Part shown: positions 1 to 12,596 of the stretch, piece after piece
Position numbering within the stretch: position 1 is the stretch's first letter
Layout of the letters: each line of letters opens with the position of its first letter
Assembly (NCBI GenBank): GCA_031213475.1
Contig: JARUPZ010000005.1
Span: 4,379,732 to 4,443,731, forward strand
Reading direction: 5' to 3'
DNA length: 64,000 bases
DNA from: Nereocystis luetkeana
Lineage: Eukaryota > Sar > Phaeophyceae > Laminariales > Laminariaceae
The notes under the pieces: generated by a model
Told to the model about the DNA's origin: nothing
Databases searched by the model: none
The model's input: the letters and a program-made list of their open reading frames with translations, nothing else
Program-made: the position numbers and the translations under genes

Positions 1-539
1 ACACACACACACGTCGATCAATCAAAACAATCCTGAAAGACGAAATCTCCGTATGTATGTATACAAAGGAAACCTATACACCAAACATACCTATCTTCCC
101 TGTCTACTTCCTTTTATGTTTTATCTACGATACTCTATGTGTTGTCTTTGCTCCCTCCTACGTCTTGATATATATGTACTCGTTATACTTCTATTTTTCT
201 TAAATCCTAAGCCGCATCCAAGCTCCATCCCCACGCCATCGGTGTGGGTCTCTGTCATCTCCCCCCCCCCTGCTCCTTCTCGATTCCTGACGACCCCCAA
301 GCTGGAGTCTAAATCGCGATACCCTCCTCGAAATAAATGGCGACCTGCAGTGTGTATCACCGAGACGATCTGGAGTAGTAGGCGTTCCTTCACCAATCAT
401 TTCCTCCCCCCCCCTCCCCCTCCCCCGACTGCACTTACTTACTTAGTCTAGCTGCCAGCTGGTCGATGAACTTACTGCCCTTTACCCCGAGAACTATGGA
501 TATGAACAGTTCAGTTTAGACATTGATGTCATCTTATTA

Positions 540-745
540 TATTGATGTGCGCATTCTTCGTCTCGTGTATTTATAGGCAGTCGAATTTCGTTTTTTCACA
601 ATGGTTTTTCGGATCTTCCTATTAATATAGGGCTCCAGCACCTTTGTGTGACCACTGACCACGGATTCGTTCGTTTGAGAGTTAACGTGAGAACAACGAC
701 AAGTATACGTACGGTCCATGCATGACCATTTGTCCATTCACTTTG
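540..745 (-). repeat. REP-C dispersed element, copy 1
   Basis: On the minus strand: GTTGTTCTCACGTTAACTCTC, CCGTGGTCA...CACAAAGGTG, then CCTATATTAATAGGAAGATC. It matches 35,720-35,870. Confidence 0.7.
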
Positions 746-923
746 CAGTGCATATCTATTAAACGAAAAAAATGTAACGTTAAACAACAATGGCCGCGAC
801 CGCCGTCGCGAGCTACGTCGACAGCCGCCGAGTTTTTTTTTTTTTAAATGCAACATTTTCGAACGAGATTATCCCGAAGTTACCCCGAAATCACCCCGAA
901 ATACCCGAAAGTGGGCGCTTTAA

Positions 924-1012
924 CCCATTTAGAACCGCAGTCCTGTTTTGGGGACAAACTACTTGAAATTTGACTGGTTTGCCCCCAAACCGGGACTGCG
1001 GTTCTAAAGGAG
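924..1012. mobile_element. TTAA-hairpin element, copy 1
   Basis: An 89-base hairpin with arms CCCATTTAGAACCGCAGTCC and its complement, flanked by TTAA at 920-923 and 1,013-1,016. TTAA flanks and ends starting CCC are typical of piggyBac-type targets. It shares its right TTAA with the next copy. Confidence 0.82.
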
Positions 1013-1016
1013 TTAA

Positions 1017-1105
1017 CTCATTTACAACTGCAGTCCTGTTTTGGGGGCAAACTCCTTGAAATTTGAGTGGTTTGTCCCCAAAACGGGACTACGGCTCTAA
1101 AAGGG
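1017..1105. mobile_element. TTAA-hairpin element, copy 2 (tandem)
   Basis: The second 89-base hairpin, flanked by TTAA at 1,013-1,016 (shared) and 1,106-1,109. Confidence 0.82.
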
Positions 1106-1109
1106 TTAA

Positions 1110-2290
1110 TGGCACCCGCACGCAAATCATGCTCACAGATTAAGCCTTACTGTTGTGCTGTACAGCGCAATGACAACCAAAGGGACAATTATACGTACGT
1201 ACATCCGATACATTGGACATATAGTACGTGCGATACGATACAATCATATATTATTACATGACATATGTGGCTGATATATCAGTCATGGTGTATACCAGTA
1301 CCAGTACCAGGGGCAAGCCTCACTCAAACGATCCGCCGGCAGAATTCGTACGTTTACTTGCGCTCACGCCGAAACCATACCCAGCCACAGGTCCTTAAGG
1401 AGAAGACACCATGGCCTCTATACATACATGCCAAAACCACGCCAGTCACAGAAACTAATGGCCTCTCAACACGCCAAAACGATATTTTTACGGAGTGATT
1501 TACCCAGTCACCGCACATATATCTTACCCCCCCCCCCCCCCCCCCCATTATCACAGCCGTATCCTCCTCCACCTCCTTCCTCGCCGCCTTTTTTTCGCCT
1601 CCCCCTCCCACTTGTTGGGCACTTGAGTGCTTTGAACGACGCTAAAAACCCGGTATTTCAGCGCAGCTGCTGCTATCGCCTTTCTTTGCTGGTTTCTTGT
1701 CGTCAGCAGTGTTCTCGCCCCCCCCAACCCTATAATAGCTCTGCTGGGTGCGTGGGTGGCCCCAACAGAGCTCTGCTGTGAGCGCGTGTGTGCTGTATCG
1801 GGCAAACTATTTTCAGTATAGTATACCAATTACCTGATATTATTTTTAGTATGTAGGTTCATCTGGGTCCGTGTCAGGTGGCGGCAAGCACAAGTAAGTG
1901 TACGAATATCTCGGGACGTGTCGCTTTTCTCGGAAAAAAAAAATATCTCCGCGCGTGGGGCTTGATGAAAGGAATCGTTTGCCGCACCCTTTTTAAAAAT
2001 CGTATTGCTACATACAGTCAGTAGTTTTCCTAAATGAAACGAATGAAGTCGACCTTCTAGATCCAGTTTTTTTGTTTTCTTGACATTTCAATCAAAATTT
2101 CACTTTTTCACAATAAATACAAAAAAAAAACGCGTCGCGAGATGTTGTTGAGAGCTGTCCAAATCCGTTTGAGATGTTGGAGATCATGAAAGTTCCCCGG
2201 TCCCAAGAAACGATTGAAGTGTTCCTGGTTTATCTAGGATACAAAGACTCGGAGAGCAAAAAAAAACTCTCCTTGGAGACCTGCTCCTAG
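1110..2290. other. No gene seen
   Basis: C-runs near 1,530-1,546, GTATACCAGTACCAGTACCA at 1,290 (a relative of the micro-insertion motif), and AT-rich sequence around 1,920-2,130. No domain or repeat copy is recognised. Confidence 0.5.
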
Positions 2291-2394
2291 AGACAGGGCG
2301 TTTGTCAGTGTCTTTGGATTTCGGAACATCTACCTCCACCCCGAGAAAACTGCTGTGCCTTGGTGCGGGGGGAAATTGTGGACAAATCGTCCTG

Positions 2395-2560
2395 CATGGA
2401 CCATACATTCGTATACTCCAGATAGCAGGCAGGTGTGTTCCTCTTTCGTGTTCACGACTACCGTGCGTTTCGTACGGTGCAGGCAGCACCCCAGACAGCA
2501 GCAGCCGCTGTAGTCAGCAGCCACAACTAGGGTAGTAGTGGGAACGGGGATACTCTGCAG
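2395..2560 (-). repeat. REP-C distal part, copy 2
   Basis: On the minus strand: CTGCCTGCACCGTACGAAAC, GCACGGTAGTCGTGAACACG and CACACCTGCCTGCTATCTGG. The same block is at 36,000-36,075 and 38,138-38,215. Confidence 0.68.
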
Positions 2561-2589
2561 TGTTATAATGAGGCGAGCGAGCGAAGCGA

Positions 2590-4835
2590 GCCTTTTTTTA
2601 CTTGGTTTTTAACCAAGGAAAACAAAGCCTCTTCAAAACGGCTCGGGTACGAGCGTAGGGTGCCTTGTTTTGAATTTTTCTGTATGTATGTGTGTGTGAT
2701 TCAACATTTTTTTGGTCCACCTTTCACCACCGCGCTCGACGCACACGCCACCAAAATTCCAGTCCCCGCGGGCTCTGTGCACGCACACACACGCAAGACA
2801 CTTCTTTGTCCTGGTGCTTCTACTTCTGCCTTGTACTTCCCAAACTTCCCGGCGAACATCACCTCTTCTTGGTTTCCCCCTATATCCTTCCATACTTTCT
2901 CAACTACGCTATCCCACCTTATTCCAGCTCGCCCGTTTGTTACTTTCTCCCATACAGCTCTATCAGCTATGGCCGGCAACCTCTTTTTTGGCATATTCCT
3001 TACTTTATATTGCCATTTCAACTTTCTCATATCCATCCCTGTTTGTCTGGCGTGGGTGCATTCCCAGTTCTGCTCTTAATACTGTATTACTAGTCGTACT
3101 TGAGCATCTTAGGATTTTTTTAGCTGCTGTCATCAGTAGTGTTTCCAACTGTTTTACGAGTTTCGCATTCCCTTCCCATACTTCTCCAGCATATTCTCGC
3201 TTTGGCACTATTTATCACATTCATCAGGATACATCTCTTAATCCTGGTGTCAAGGTGCGAGTCTGTTAGGATCGCATCCATCTTGCCTATGTGTGCTTTA
3301 CCCTTTCCTATTACTTTTGCTATATATATATATGTGTACCCCAAGAGCAGTCTTTCGAGATCTCTACCCGAAGGTACGTATACTGGTCTACGATCGGCAA
3401 TTCATCTTCTCCCCACTTCCAACTGAAATTTATCGGGTTCACCTTATCTTCGTTACAAACAGCTACTACTGCGCATTTCTTGACGTTCGCCGTCACCCTC
3501 CATTTCCTAGTGTATTCTAGCGCCTTCTCTATTTATTTGTTTCTGCAATCCTTCAGGTGTTTCTGATATCCCCACGAAGTCATCAGCAAACATCAATCCC
3601 GACACTGTATCTTCCCCTACCGTGACTCCCTGTCTTGCTGCTTCAACTGCTACTATCAGGTCGTTAATATATATCTTGCATAGGCTGGGTGACAGCGTAC
3701 ATCCCTGTGCAACTCCTTGTAAAATATCAACATACTTCGATATTCCCCGTCCAGCATCACAGCACTTCTCGCACATTCCGTCATATTTTTCATCATTTTC
3801 CACATATTTCCTCTGATTCCTAGTTCCCATATTTTTTCCCACAATCCATTTCTCCCTACTGTGTCGTAGGCCTTCTGTACATCTAGAAAGAAACAGTACG
3901 TTGGTAGTCCCGCGTCTTTCCTACCTTGGATTATCTTACCTAGAGTGTACACATACATGGTCTACGCAGCTACGGTTTGGCCTAAACCCTGCTTGCCCTT
4001 CGCTTATTTTGTCTTCCTTCCCCATCATCGTTCCCATTCTATCGTTCAAAATCTTACAAAATGTTCTGCCTACTGTGCTTAGTAGCGTTATCCCTCTATA
4101 GTTCCCCGGGTCAGCCTTATCTCCTTTCTTGAATAAGTTTACTACTACTCCTTCTCTCCACCTCCTGGGTGCGTACTCGTTTTTCCATATCCAGTTATAC
4201 AACATAACCAGCATGGTAAGCATTCCTTCTCCCCCGTACTTCATAAATTCATTTACTATCTGATCTGCCCTTGCTGCTTTTCTATTCTTAAGTTTAGCTA
4301 TACATTTTTTCACTTCTTCCCTTGTGAACTCTCTCTGTAACCCTTCCGAACCACTGTCTTCCCTTTCTGATGCATCTACGTTCGCCTCTGCCCATGCGTT
4401 GATTTCCTTCTCGAATTCTGCGTCGAACGTTTCGTTGGCTGTAGGTGTTCCTAGCTTACGGTAATGCTCGACTAGTACTTCCCTTTTTCCCTTCGAACTA
4501 CGAACCATTTTACCGTTCTGTGCTCTTAAGGTAGCTATTCCCGTGTCAGCCTCTCCTGCTTGTTTGCACAGTATCCCTTTTATCCCTACCCACATCTGTT
4601 TCATCCCGCCCTCAAAGTCTTCATTCGTTTTAGTTACTACGTATTTCCATATCCCTTTCTTCTTCTTCTCTACCATCTCTTTTACTTTCTTTCTAGCTGT
4701 ATCATATTCCTCCCATCCTGTCGTAGTTTTACTCGATGTATACCTTGCGTGTGCCTTTCTCCTTACTGTTGTAGCCTCTTTCACTTCTTCATCAGTGCCG
4801 CTGTTACTAATGTTTTCAGTAATTCATCAGTAAGG
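2590..4835 (-). pseudogene. Degraded, 5'-truncated non-LTR retrotransposon (LINE)
   Basis: The minus strand encodes reverse-transcriptase landmarks in order. FKKGDKADPGNYRGITLL and GQAGFRPNRSCVDH lie at 3,940-4,160; FFLDVQKAYDTVGRNGLWEK at about 3,830-3,900; GVAQGCTLSPSLCKIYINDL and the catalytic LMFADDFVG at 3,560-3,740. A C-terminal region (MDAILTDSHLDTRIKRCIL) and a tail follow to about 2,700. These pieces fall in at least four frames, so the element is dead. No endonuclease domain is visible upstream of 4,835, where similarity stops, as expected for 5' truncation. The 3' tail resembles the fragment at 21,185-21,400. The clade is not determined. Confidence 0.85.
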
Positions 4836-6940
4836 ATAGTATGTAACAGCAAGCAAGCGTGTGATCAGTGCCGCCGTAGCGCATTGCTTGAAGTTTTCAA
4901 GAAGCCTCAACAGGGGGGGGGAGGGGAGGGGGGAGGGGGGGCAGCAAGCGTGCGGCGAAGCATGTTCGCCTTCGCACGAGCCCAAAGGGGGAGGAGAGGG
5001 GGCAGAAACCAGCGTGACCAACGACAGGAGGTAGGTGCCGCAGTGAGTTCAAGCCGCCAAAGGAAGGGCGGCGGGAGGGGGAGCAAACGTGTCCCAAGGC
5101 GCTGCAACACAACAGCAGTACGCACATCCGTGCGACTAAGTTAGAAAAACCAACGGGAGAGGAGCACGAAAGCGTGATCAAACGGGGTACACCCATCCCT
5201 TAAAGTTTGGAAGAAGTCATAGATAGGGGGCAATGGGGCAAGAAAGCCGTGGCTATAGAGGTGCTACTGCTGTACACCTGCTCGCGTGTGGAAAGAAGCC
5301 AAGGGGGGTGGGGAGGAGGAAGCATGCTTAGTCAAAACGGGGCTGGCGCGATATGACCCAAGAAAAAAACAAAACCTGTGTATCTCGACCTCTCGGTCAC
5401 CCTGCCCATGCCACATCCATCCTCTGTGCGAAATTCTCAACGCGAGGAGAAAGGTGGGGCGGACCTCTGTGAACAGCGCAACGCAGTAAGAACAACGAAG
5501 TGTGTAAGAAAATGATGCCGGCACCGGGCACACGTGTGGAGGCGTTCCCTTCGGCCCGCGCACGGGGAGAGACAACGCTTTCTTTCCGCAACTCAGGCAG
5601 AGCATCTACTGTAACTGATAATCGCTTTCCACCGCATGATCTAGATCTTTCAGGGCAGATAGATAACCTATACCTGATCTATATGATCTGTATGATCTAG
5701 CTCATGTTCCCGGGTGGTGCCATACAACAATCTGTATGATCAACGGTAGGATGTTATGTCTCCCGGGCTGGATCTCAACTATTGTATGTGTACAGGTCTT
5801 TCACAGCATCTTCTCAGGAAGACAGGTTAGGATGCACATTGTTCATCCGGATCGCGTGATATCCGACGTGTGGACGCTTCTGGGCTTGAGAATATACACT
5901 GATGGGCGTTCGAGCTCTTTCAGTTAACGATTTATTTCGAAATGGCTTGTAAGCTGAAAATGGCGTAGAACGCGGGAAAGTTATCAAAATCAGACTGCTC
6001 AACCAAGGCGCATGCATCGAAGGCACAGCAAACTAGGCGGAGAGTCCGCCGTTACGCTGTGTTGCCGGCTACCGATACTCTTGGCTAGCGGTATGAGGGA
6101 GAGTCGATCGTTCGAGATTGGGTTGACGAGAAAAAAATGAAACTATTGCCTAGGCGAATCAGTAAAGGGCACCCCCCGACTGGTAGAGTTCATGCGATGA
6201 TGATGATAATGATGCTGGCTGTGTGCCTGCAACCTGATCGGGTGAGATGATGCCAAGGGCGCTTGTGTTCCGCGTTTTGATCGACGTACATAGTGACCGC
6301 AACATCAACCAATATTACGTACATAGGAACCTTAAACATCTATATTGGTGTATTTCAGCACCGGCGAAAACAAAATGTTTCGGATCCCTAATCATGTGTC
6401 CGACGAGGCGACCGAAGCCTGACTCAAAGTTCCTTCCCCCTCCTCCTCTGAGCAACTGCTCCTCGGAATAGAGTGTAGTACAGTTGCCTTTATCGATCTG
6501 AGAGCGATAATTTTGTTAACTTTTGACAAAACTAAACGTGGAGAGGATCGAGGGGTCTATTTCCAGTAACACGTGCTACCAAAGACAACATAAACGCGCC
6601 GTAAGATTTTCACGTCCGACCTGAAAAAATCTCGCAAAAAATAGTCATGTATGAGTATATAAGCGCGTGTGTGTTTGTATCTTCTTGAGGACCGAAGGTC
6701 TCGACCTCACAACAGCATGCTACACGTACGTACGTACGTACCTGGTATGCATTCCGAGAGCCCATGCTTTGTACGCTCGCGGGCGAAGGCAAAAGGGGCG
6801 CACGCACCCATCATCACGTCGTGTGAACGGAGCCGGAAAACAAACAGCTGTACATAGGAGTATATATATGACACTTGGTATAATAGACCTTTCTTTGCCG
6901 AGTTTTCGACACAAGAGGGGTGAAAAAGTACTGGGTGAAT
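4836..6940. other. No gene seen; G-rich and AGATCT-rich stretches
   Basis: G-runs at 4,913-4,940 and GATCTATATGATCTGTATGA near 5,677. A run of TACGTACGTACG at 6,724 leads into TACCTGGTA. Short frames have no recognisable product. Confidence 0.5.
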
Positions 6941-6945
6941 GAATC

Positions 6946-7031
6946 CTTGCAGTACCGCCGTCCCGTCTAACAAACTACTCGAAAAATTTGAGTGCTTTGC
7001 CCCCAAAACGGGACTGCGGCACTAGAAGGGA
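6946..7031. mobile_element. TTAA-hairpin element, degraded
   Basis: The right arm (CCCCCAAAACGGGACTGCGG) is clear; the left arm has lost the GTTTTGGGG segment. No TTAA remains. Confidence 0.65.
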
Positions 7032-7314
7032 TATAACCCCATTGAGGGCCCCGAGAAAGCCGACCTCCAAACCACCCCACACAACCGTGTGCTTGCATCA
7101 ATCGTACACGAGCAGCACGCGGCCAGCAGCACACAGAAAGGTAGATGGCCTTGCGGCCGCGTGCTCTCTGTACGAATCCTCGGGTTGTAATGTAACTAAT
7201 AACTTGGGACACCAATGCTCTGTTCTGTCACCCCCCAACCACGCAGTGACCGTAACGCTTTCGCCGTCAACTCTTCCCTCTCTTACGTCTCAAGCGAGGG
7301 TGTGAATGTTTTAA

Positions 7315-7402
7315 CCTTTCGGAACCGCAGTCCCGTTTTGGGGACAAAACACTTGGAATTTGAGTGGTTTGTCCCCACTACGGGACTGCGATCCTAGAAG
7401 GG
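7315..7402. mobile_element. TTAA-hairpin element
   Basis: A full hairpin with TTAA at 7,311-7,314 and 7,403-7,406. Confidence 0.82.
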
Positions 7403-7481
7403 TTAATACGGCAATAGATTCATGCTGCGAAAATAGAGAGGTGCGCTTCGTTTTTCCGAGGCTCCTGACCCTATGCTATTA

Positions 7482-7597
7482 TTACGGGGGACCATAATAA
7501 ATAGGACCAAATAGTGTTATTAATATTAATAGTAAAAATAGGGAAATAATTAGATGTTGTGTGTACCGTAGGTCCCTATTTACTGCGGTCCCCCGTC
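7482..7597. mobile_element. TA-hairpin MITE, copy 1
   Basis: It has the inverted ends TTACGGGGGACCATA / GGTCCCCCGT of this family, preceded by TA. Its core GTTAG site has expanded to TA-TTAA-TA-TTAA-TA (7,518-7,531), two stacked micro-insertions. Confidence 0.85.
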
Positions 7598-7699
7598 AAA
7601 AAATGAAGGTGCAAAAACCGATCGGACGATCCCATGGCCTAGATAGGTACATCCCTGGTATCGTAGAGACACAAATAAAAGGTATTCCATCGATAAGTC

Positions 7700-8097
7700 A
7701 TTCCTCATAGGGTAGCTACAGGGCATGCCCGTATTGGGTAGCTACAAGGCATGCCTTTTTGCATGGCTACAAGGCATGTCTTGCTGGGCGTACAAGACAG
7801 GCCTCATAAGGCATTCCTTATTGGGTGTAAATAACACAATAATGCCTTGCTGGGCTTAAGGCATGCCTGTGTATGGGGCGTAATGTATGCCTTCTTGGGC
7901 ACTAAGCATGCCTTATCGGGTGTAAGGCATGCCTTACCTACCCAATAAGACATGTCATATTGGGTGTAAGGCATGCCTTATTGGGCACAAGGCATGGCTT
8001 ATTGCCTTATTGGGTGTGACGCATGCCTTATTGGGCAGCTATAAGCCATGGTTTATTCGGCATGAGGCATGCCTTGGTGGGCATAAGGCGCATTATT
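7700..8097. repeat. Degenerate minisatellite built on GGCATGCCTTATTGGGTGTAA
   Basis: About 14 imperfect units of 22-32 bases, each centred on the palindrome GGCATGCC. Open frames here are by-products of the array. Confidence 0.85.
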
Positions 8098-8690
8098 CCA
8101 TATCAGGTCGGTAGTTCCTCGGTTAAGGAGCCTCGTCCCAGTCAGGAATACGTTCGTGTCAAAAAGCGATACCGCCATCGCAGCACGCGTCTCTTACTCG
8201 AAATCATAACAACCCCCCACCGACTTTACCGAGGAAAAATCTCGGAACGTTCCAGGATGATATCACGAGGAGTTACAGTGCGGATTATCAACCATTACGT
8301 CCAACGCAATGACAAGCCAAGTTGTGTAACACACACCACCGGGAAAAAAAACAGGAGCGATACAACGGCCGGAAGCAGCCACCACGCCCATAACGGGCGG
8401 CGCCTATAGCGCCCCCGCCCCCACCATCAATCAGCACCGGTCGAACCGTATGAACGAGGAACGACAGCAATAAAAAAAAAGAAGAGAAAACAAAAAAGAG
8501 AAAGACATTACACCCCTACCACCCACATTAAGAGAATGTACGTAACCAACCCTCTGCGGAACGCGCAACTACCGATTATGACTATCAAAACCCCCAAGAC
8601 ACTGAACACTCTAATATTTCCCATTCGATTCCGTCAACCCCCCCCCCAATCCCCTACCCCCTACAGGCCAAACACAACTCCATATTACAC
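8098..8690. other. No gene seen
   Basis: A-rich and C-rich low-complexity sequence; no repeat family was matched. Confidence 0.45.
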
Positions 8691-8929
8691 ACACCATGTT
8701 AGCACCGGCAACTCCTTTGCACCCCCCTCACGGGAGATGCCCTGAACCCCCCCCCCCTTCCCCCTCCCCTCTCCCCTGGATCAAACATTGCAGTACCGGG
8801 AACTACTTTGCCCCGCCTCCCGAGCATGCTGAGTAGGCGTCCTATACCCCTCTCCCAGCGTCAGGTCATTCGACACTGCCCATGTAAATGCGAAAAAACT
8901 ACGGACAAAAGTTGCCAAGTTCCGCCTCA

Positions 8930-9135
8930 CGAGCGGCTCTTTATGTAGCAGGATGCAGCCCACCCTTCGCCTTCCACTCTCGCCCAACACCTCGCGTTCC
9001 GCTCCGCGCTTGCTTGGTGCAAGCATAAAATGCGCCTGATCAGTGAAAACCCAACGTGCTCCGTCCCGGCATGGTAGGGGCATGAGGGTCTATGGTCACG
9101 TCATATGACTACGGCCATGTATAACATGAGTACAC
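8930..9135 (-). repeat. REP-3 dispersed element, partial
   Basis: It shares CAAGC..AAGCGCG..., CCCAACGTGCTCCGTCCCGG and CTACGGCCATG with the other copies. REP-3 runs from a G-run through TCATGCATGGCCGTAGTCGT and CCGGGACGGAGCACGTCGGG to CCCAAGAGG. It has no inverted ends or coding frame and its type is unknown. Confidence 0.7.
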
Positions 9136-9477
9136 CCCCAAACCCCTCCGCACGGTCTCGCGAGAACATGCCTGCACCCACCAAGACTAGCAAAAAATGA
9201 GTACATACCCCCCTCCCCCCCGCCTATCCCCTGCACCAAAAACGCCTTTGCAATGTCGCACCTATTTATAGTACCTGGAACTCTTTTGCGCCGCCTCCCG
9301 AGGAGATGCCCTAGACCCCTGCCCCTGGCACCACTTTTGTATCAGTCAAGGAGGTACCCTGGACCTCCTATCCCCATCCCCTTGGTTAAACACCGCCTCA
9401 AAATATTCACACTATTTGTAGTGCAGGGAACTCCCTTGCACATTTCCCTGAGTAGATGCTCTATACCCCCCCCCCCT

Positions 9478-9545
9478 GTCCATATATCTATGGTCATACG
9501 ACTACGGCCATGCATGAGATCGAGTACATCTCGCCTATCGAGTAA
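9478..9545 (-). repeat. REP-3 terminal fragment
   Basis: CTATGGTCATACGACTACGG and CATGCATGAGATCGAGTAC, the G-run-side end only. Confidence 0.7.
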
Positions 9546-9894
9546 CTGTCCATCTATCCCCTGGGCCAACCCCCCCCCCCCCCTATCCCCTGGACCAAAA
9601 CACGCCAAATACGCCCCTCAGTATCACACTGTTGTACTAATAGAGTCGGGAACTCCTCTGAGACCCATCGCGAGGAGTTGCCTTGGACCACGCTTGGCGT
9701 CGGGATGTAGGCGCGGCCGGCCGCATCAACCGGCCTCTGCCACTGCTGCTGCTTTTACCCTGGTGCCGCTGCCTGTCGTTGAGCTTGGACACGAGTTTCG
9801 CCGTGACGGCCAGCATGGCAGCGGGCGTGAGCACAGCGCCCGCGAGAGTCCACGACACACCGTTGTAGTACCCCCAGGCTAAACTTGCCGCTGT

Positions 9895-10290
9895 CTGAAC
9901 TCACCCCCCGCCAAAACAAAAAAAAACAAGCGCACGGGCAAGCGGGCAGACGGACAAACAGGCAAACAGAAGCGCGAACGAACAAACAAGAGAACAAACA
10001 CATACAGTAGTCAGACAAGACAGGCAGATAGACACAGAGAGAGAGAGGAACAGACGGGCAGGCAGGCAGGCAGGCAGGCAGGCAGACACCATATGGATGA
10101 AATAAGACACAAACGAGACACACGAAGCAACGAGCAGACAGACGAACATACAGCCGAAGAGACAGACATACAGCACGGGCGGGCAGTCGAAAAAGGATAC
10201 AGAGTAGAACACCCGAACCAACAGCCAGACATCCACGCAGACAGGCAAACCAACAGGCAAACGACAGACATACAGACGAGAAAAACAAAG
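9895..10290. repeat. CAGA/CAGG-rich low-complexity tract
   Basis: Purine-rich ACAGACAGGCAAAC-type sequence with a perfect (GGCA)n at 10,046-10,085. Long minus-strand frames are Cys/Leu-rich by-products. Confidence 0.8.
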
Positions 10291-10564
10291 AACGCGAACA
10301 GATGGGGGAAAAAAAAGCGGAACTACCGAAAGGGGGGTGGGGGCAAGCAACAAACAACCGACAAGTTCAAGGGCCACACTCCTGACGAACGCTAAGTACA
10401 AAAACAAAACAAAAAAACATTCGCGACACTCGAAAAAAATGGTCGTGCTTAGTGCGTTACGCTTGTGAAAATAATAAAAAATAGAACTGGTGTTTACACA
10501 TCGTTTGTTCTTTCGCACTTTGTTTTTGAAAAGAAAAAGCTAAACAAAACACGCACACACATTC

Positions 10565-10815
10565 AAGCACACATCCGACAGATCATTGATCCTCACCTCA
10601 GGATCTACATATCCCGGGGTAGATTAGACTTACTGTAGATTAGACTCCTGGTTTTGACGACCTAGAAGTAGCTCATGTTGCCGGGTGAGAACGACATTCT
10701 GCATGGTCTAGAACAGGTTTTCTGGGTAGTATCTGTACAATACAGATCCCGCACAGCAGAACACCTCATAACGGTAGGTGAGAATCTACAGTAGATGATC
10801 TACCTGTAGATAGAT
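10565..10815. repeat. AGATCTAC-rich repeat with CTCATGTTGCCGGGTGAG
   Basis: It shares GTAGCTCATGTTGCCGGGTG with 5,696-5,720 (CTAGCTCATGTTCCCGGGTG). The style (GATCTACAGTAGATGATC) also recurs at 32,350-32,700 and 56,200-56,400. Confidence 0.45.
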
Positions 10816-11521
10816 GGATCGCGGTATGACCGTTCGGCAAGTGGAAAGTTTTCTCATTGAAAAAAAAACAAATGCTGTCACGATTCGTGAAAATATATAT
10901 TATATATATACCTGGTATATATAGATAGTAGATTTGCGAAAGCGCCATGGATTCCGAGTTTATTTTCATCATTTTTTCCGTTCGTCTGTAAAAAGTCCGT
11001 TTCGAGAAGCGACAAGCGAAGGGCCGCATCGGCCGCCGCCACCGCCGCCAGCAGTACCAGCACCAACATCGCCTCTCGACACCACACTCTTCGCGCGGCG
11101 AAACCACTGCTTTGCAACGCGCGTGAAAAGACAGCAAGAACCTAACAAGCCGAGTTTGTCGACAAAAAAACCCAATGCTCTTCATGCCCCCACCTCGTTC
11201 GTGCTCACACAATCTGCGGATCGAAGCTACTGTTTTATCCAGACCGCCAGCAAAGCAGAAACTCTCTTCACACGATCCAAGATGCACCAGGGAGGGTACG
11301 CACGTACCTGGCACGTTCGCTTTGCACAACATAGCTCAACCAGAGTCGGGCGGGGTCCGTATGACAACAGCTCCTCCCCTCACACACCTCTTCGCCTACG
11401 TGGGATAAAAATGACACACACACACACTTGCTCGCCTCCTCGTGCGGCACCTCTCAAAACCGGGGGGGGGGGAAAACATCAAGGGTGTTCAACCTGGTCG
11501 GGCCAAAAAAAAACTCACGAA

Positions 11522-11632
11522 TCGGGTCGGGTGGCATCGTTAAACCCGACCCGACCCGACTCGACCCGACTCGACCCGACCAATGAGATCTCTGCATACC
11601 TCTTGACCCGACTCCACCCGACCCGTAAGTTT
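11522..11632. repeat. CGACC pentamer array
   Basis: CCCGACCCGACCCGACTCGA-type repeats, interrupted once at 11,580-11,605. Confidence 0.8.
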
Positions 11633-11737
11633 TAAAAAGGCCCTCTGGCCCGTGAAAACCGTATATCACGTACAACAACACACCCGACGATTTTCAGACC
11701 CGAGTTTTTTCTAGACGACAGGGGAAGGACTTATATA

Positions 11738-12041
11738 TCAGTGTTGGATATCGAAACCAGAAACGTTTCGGTAACGATATGGCCGAAATAACTTCGATAA
11801 CGAAAACGATAACGATAATTGTCGTTTACCGTATACCAGGGCATATATAGGGCTGTTTGTTGCCGTGTCCTCTATATCCCCCTGGGAAGCGTTCGGCCTT
11901 TTATCGGCTTATCGTACCGTTATCGCTTCTCGAATTATCGAAACTATTATCGAAATATCGAACTTTTGTTTGGTTCGATTATATTTTTTTCTTTTAAATC
12001 GAACGATATATCGAAAGTTTCGGTACGATATCCAACACCAC
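11738..12041. mobile_element. Inverted-repeat element with GTGTTGGATATCG ends
   Basis: The left end is GTGTTGGATATCGAAACC, the right CGGTACGATATCCAACACC, with AT-rich CGATAA/TTATCG palindromic steps inside. The ends resemble hAT termini (CAGTGTTGG) but no clear 8-bp duplication is visible. Contains TACCAGGGCA, a relative of the micro-insertion motif. Confidence 0.6.
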
Positions 12042-12596
12042 CGGTAGAATATATACACCTAGCGACGCGTCTGTGCAACCATTCAACCCAAAATAATTCC
12101 AAAAGCCCCCATTTTCGTTATGTGTGCCCTTTGGATAAAGCCGGCTCTGAAATTCGTCCGGGCGGGGCGGGGGGGGGGGGGGGGGGGGGGTGTTCTCTTA
12201 TCACCCAGTGTGATAGTGTTATACGGCAGTCCGGGAAAATATAGACCTATGATATATGCATGACAGATTATCTACTGTAGGTTGCCATCTACGTATTTCT
12301 GTCCGGTACGTGAAGGCATGTTGTCTCACCTGACCGAGAAGAACGTGTACGAAGTTCTGCTGGTACGCGGTCTTGCTGATTTTGTGCCGGAACGCGCGCT
12401 GCGCCAAGAACGACCCCAGGGAGCCCCCCACCAGCTCCACCTGGTGCAGAAGGACCTCTGCGTGCCACCGCCGTCACCGCCACCGCCGCCACCGCCACCA
12501 CCGCCGGCAAGCGAGGGGTTGACGGGAACGAGGGGAGGATAAAAACGACGATAAGTGTTCTGGTAGTTACCGTGTAAGCGTACAAGTCTTCACAGG

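Larger units (their letters stand above)
8690..9690. repeat. Degenerate array of CGGGAACTCCTTTGC / GAGATGCCCT units
   Basis: Blocks like GTACCGGGAACTACTTTGCC and CCGAGGAGATGCCCTAGACC recur near 8,700, 8,790, 9,270, 9,425 and 9,645, separated by C-runs. Two REP-3 pieces are inserted in it. Confidence 0.5.

Noticed and set aside
9755..10518. Cys/Leu-rich minus-strand frames resembling membrane proteins
   Set aside because: Low-complexity CAGA/CAGG sequence read in reverse; no start context, no family.
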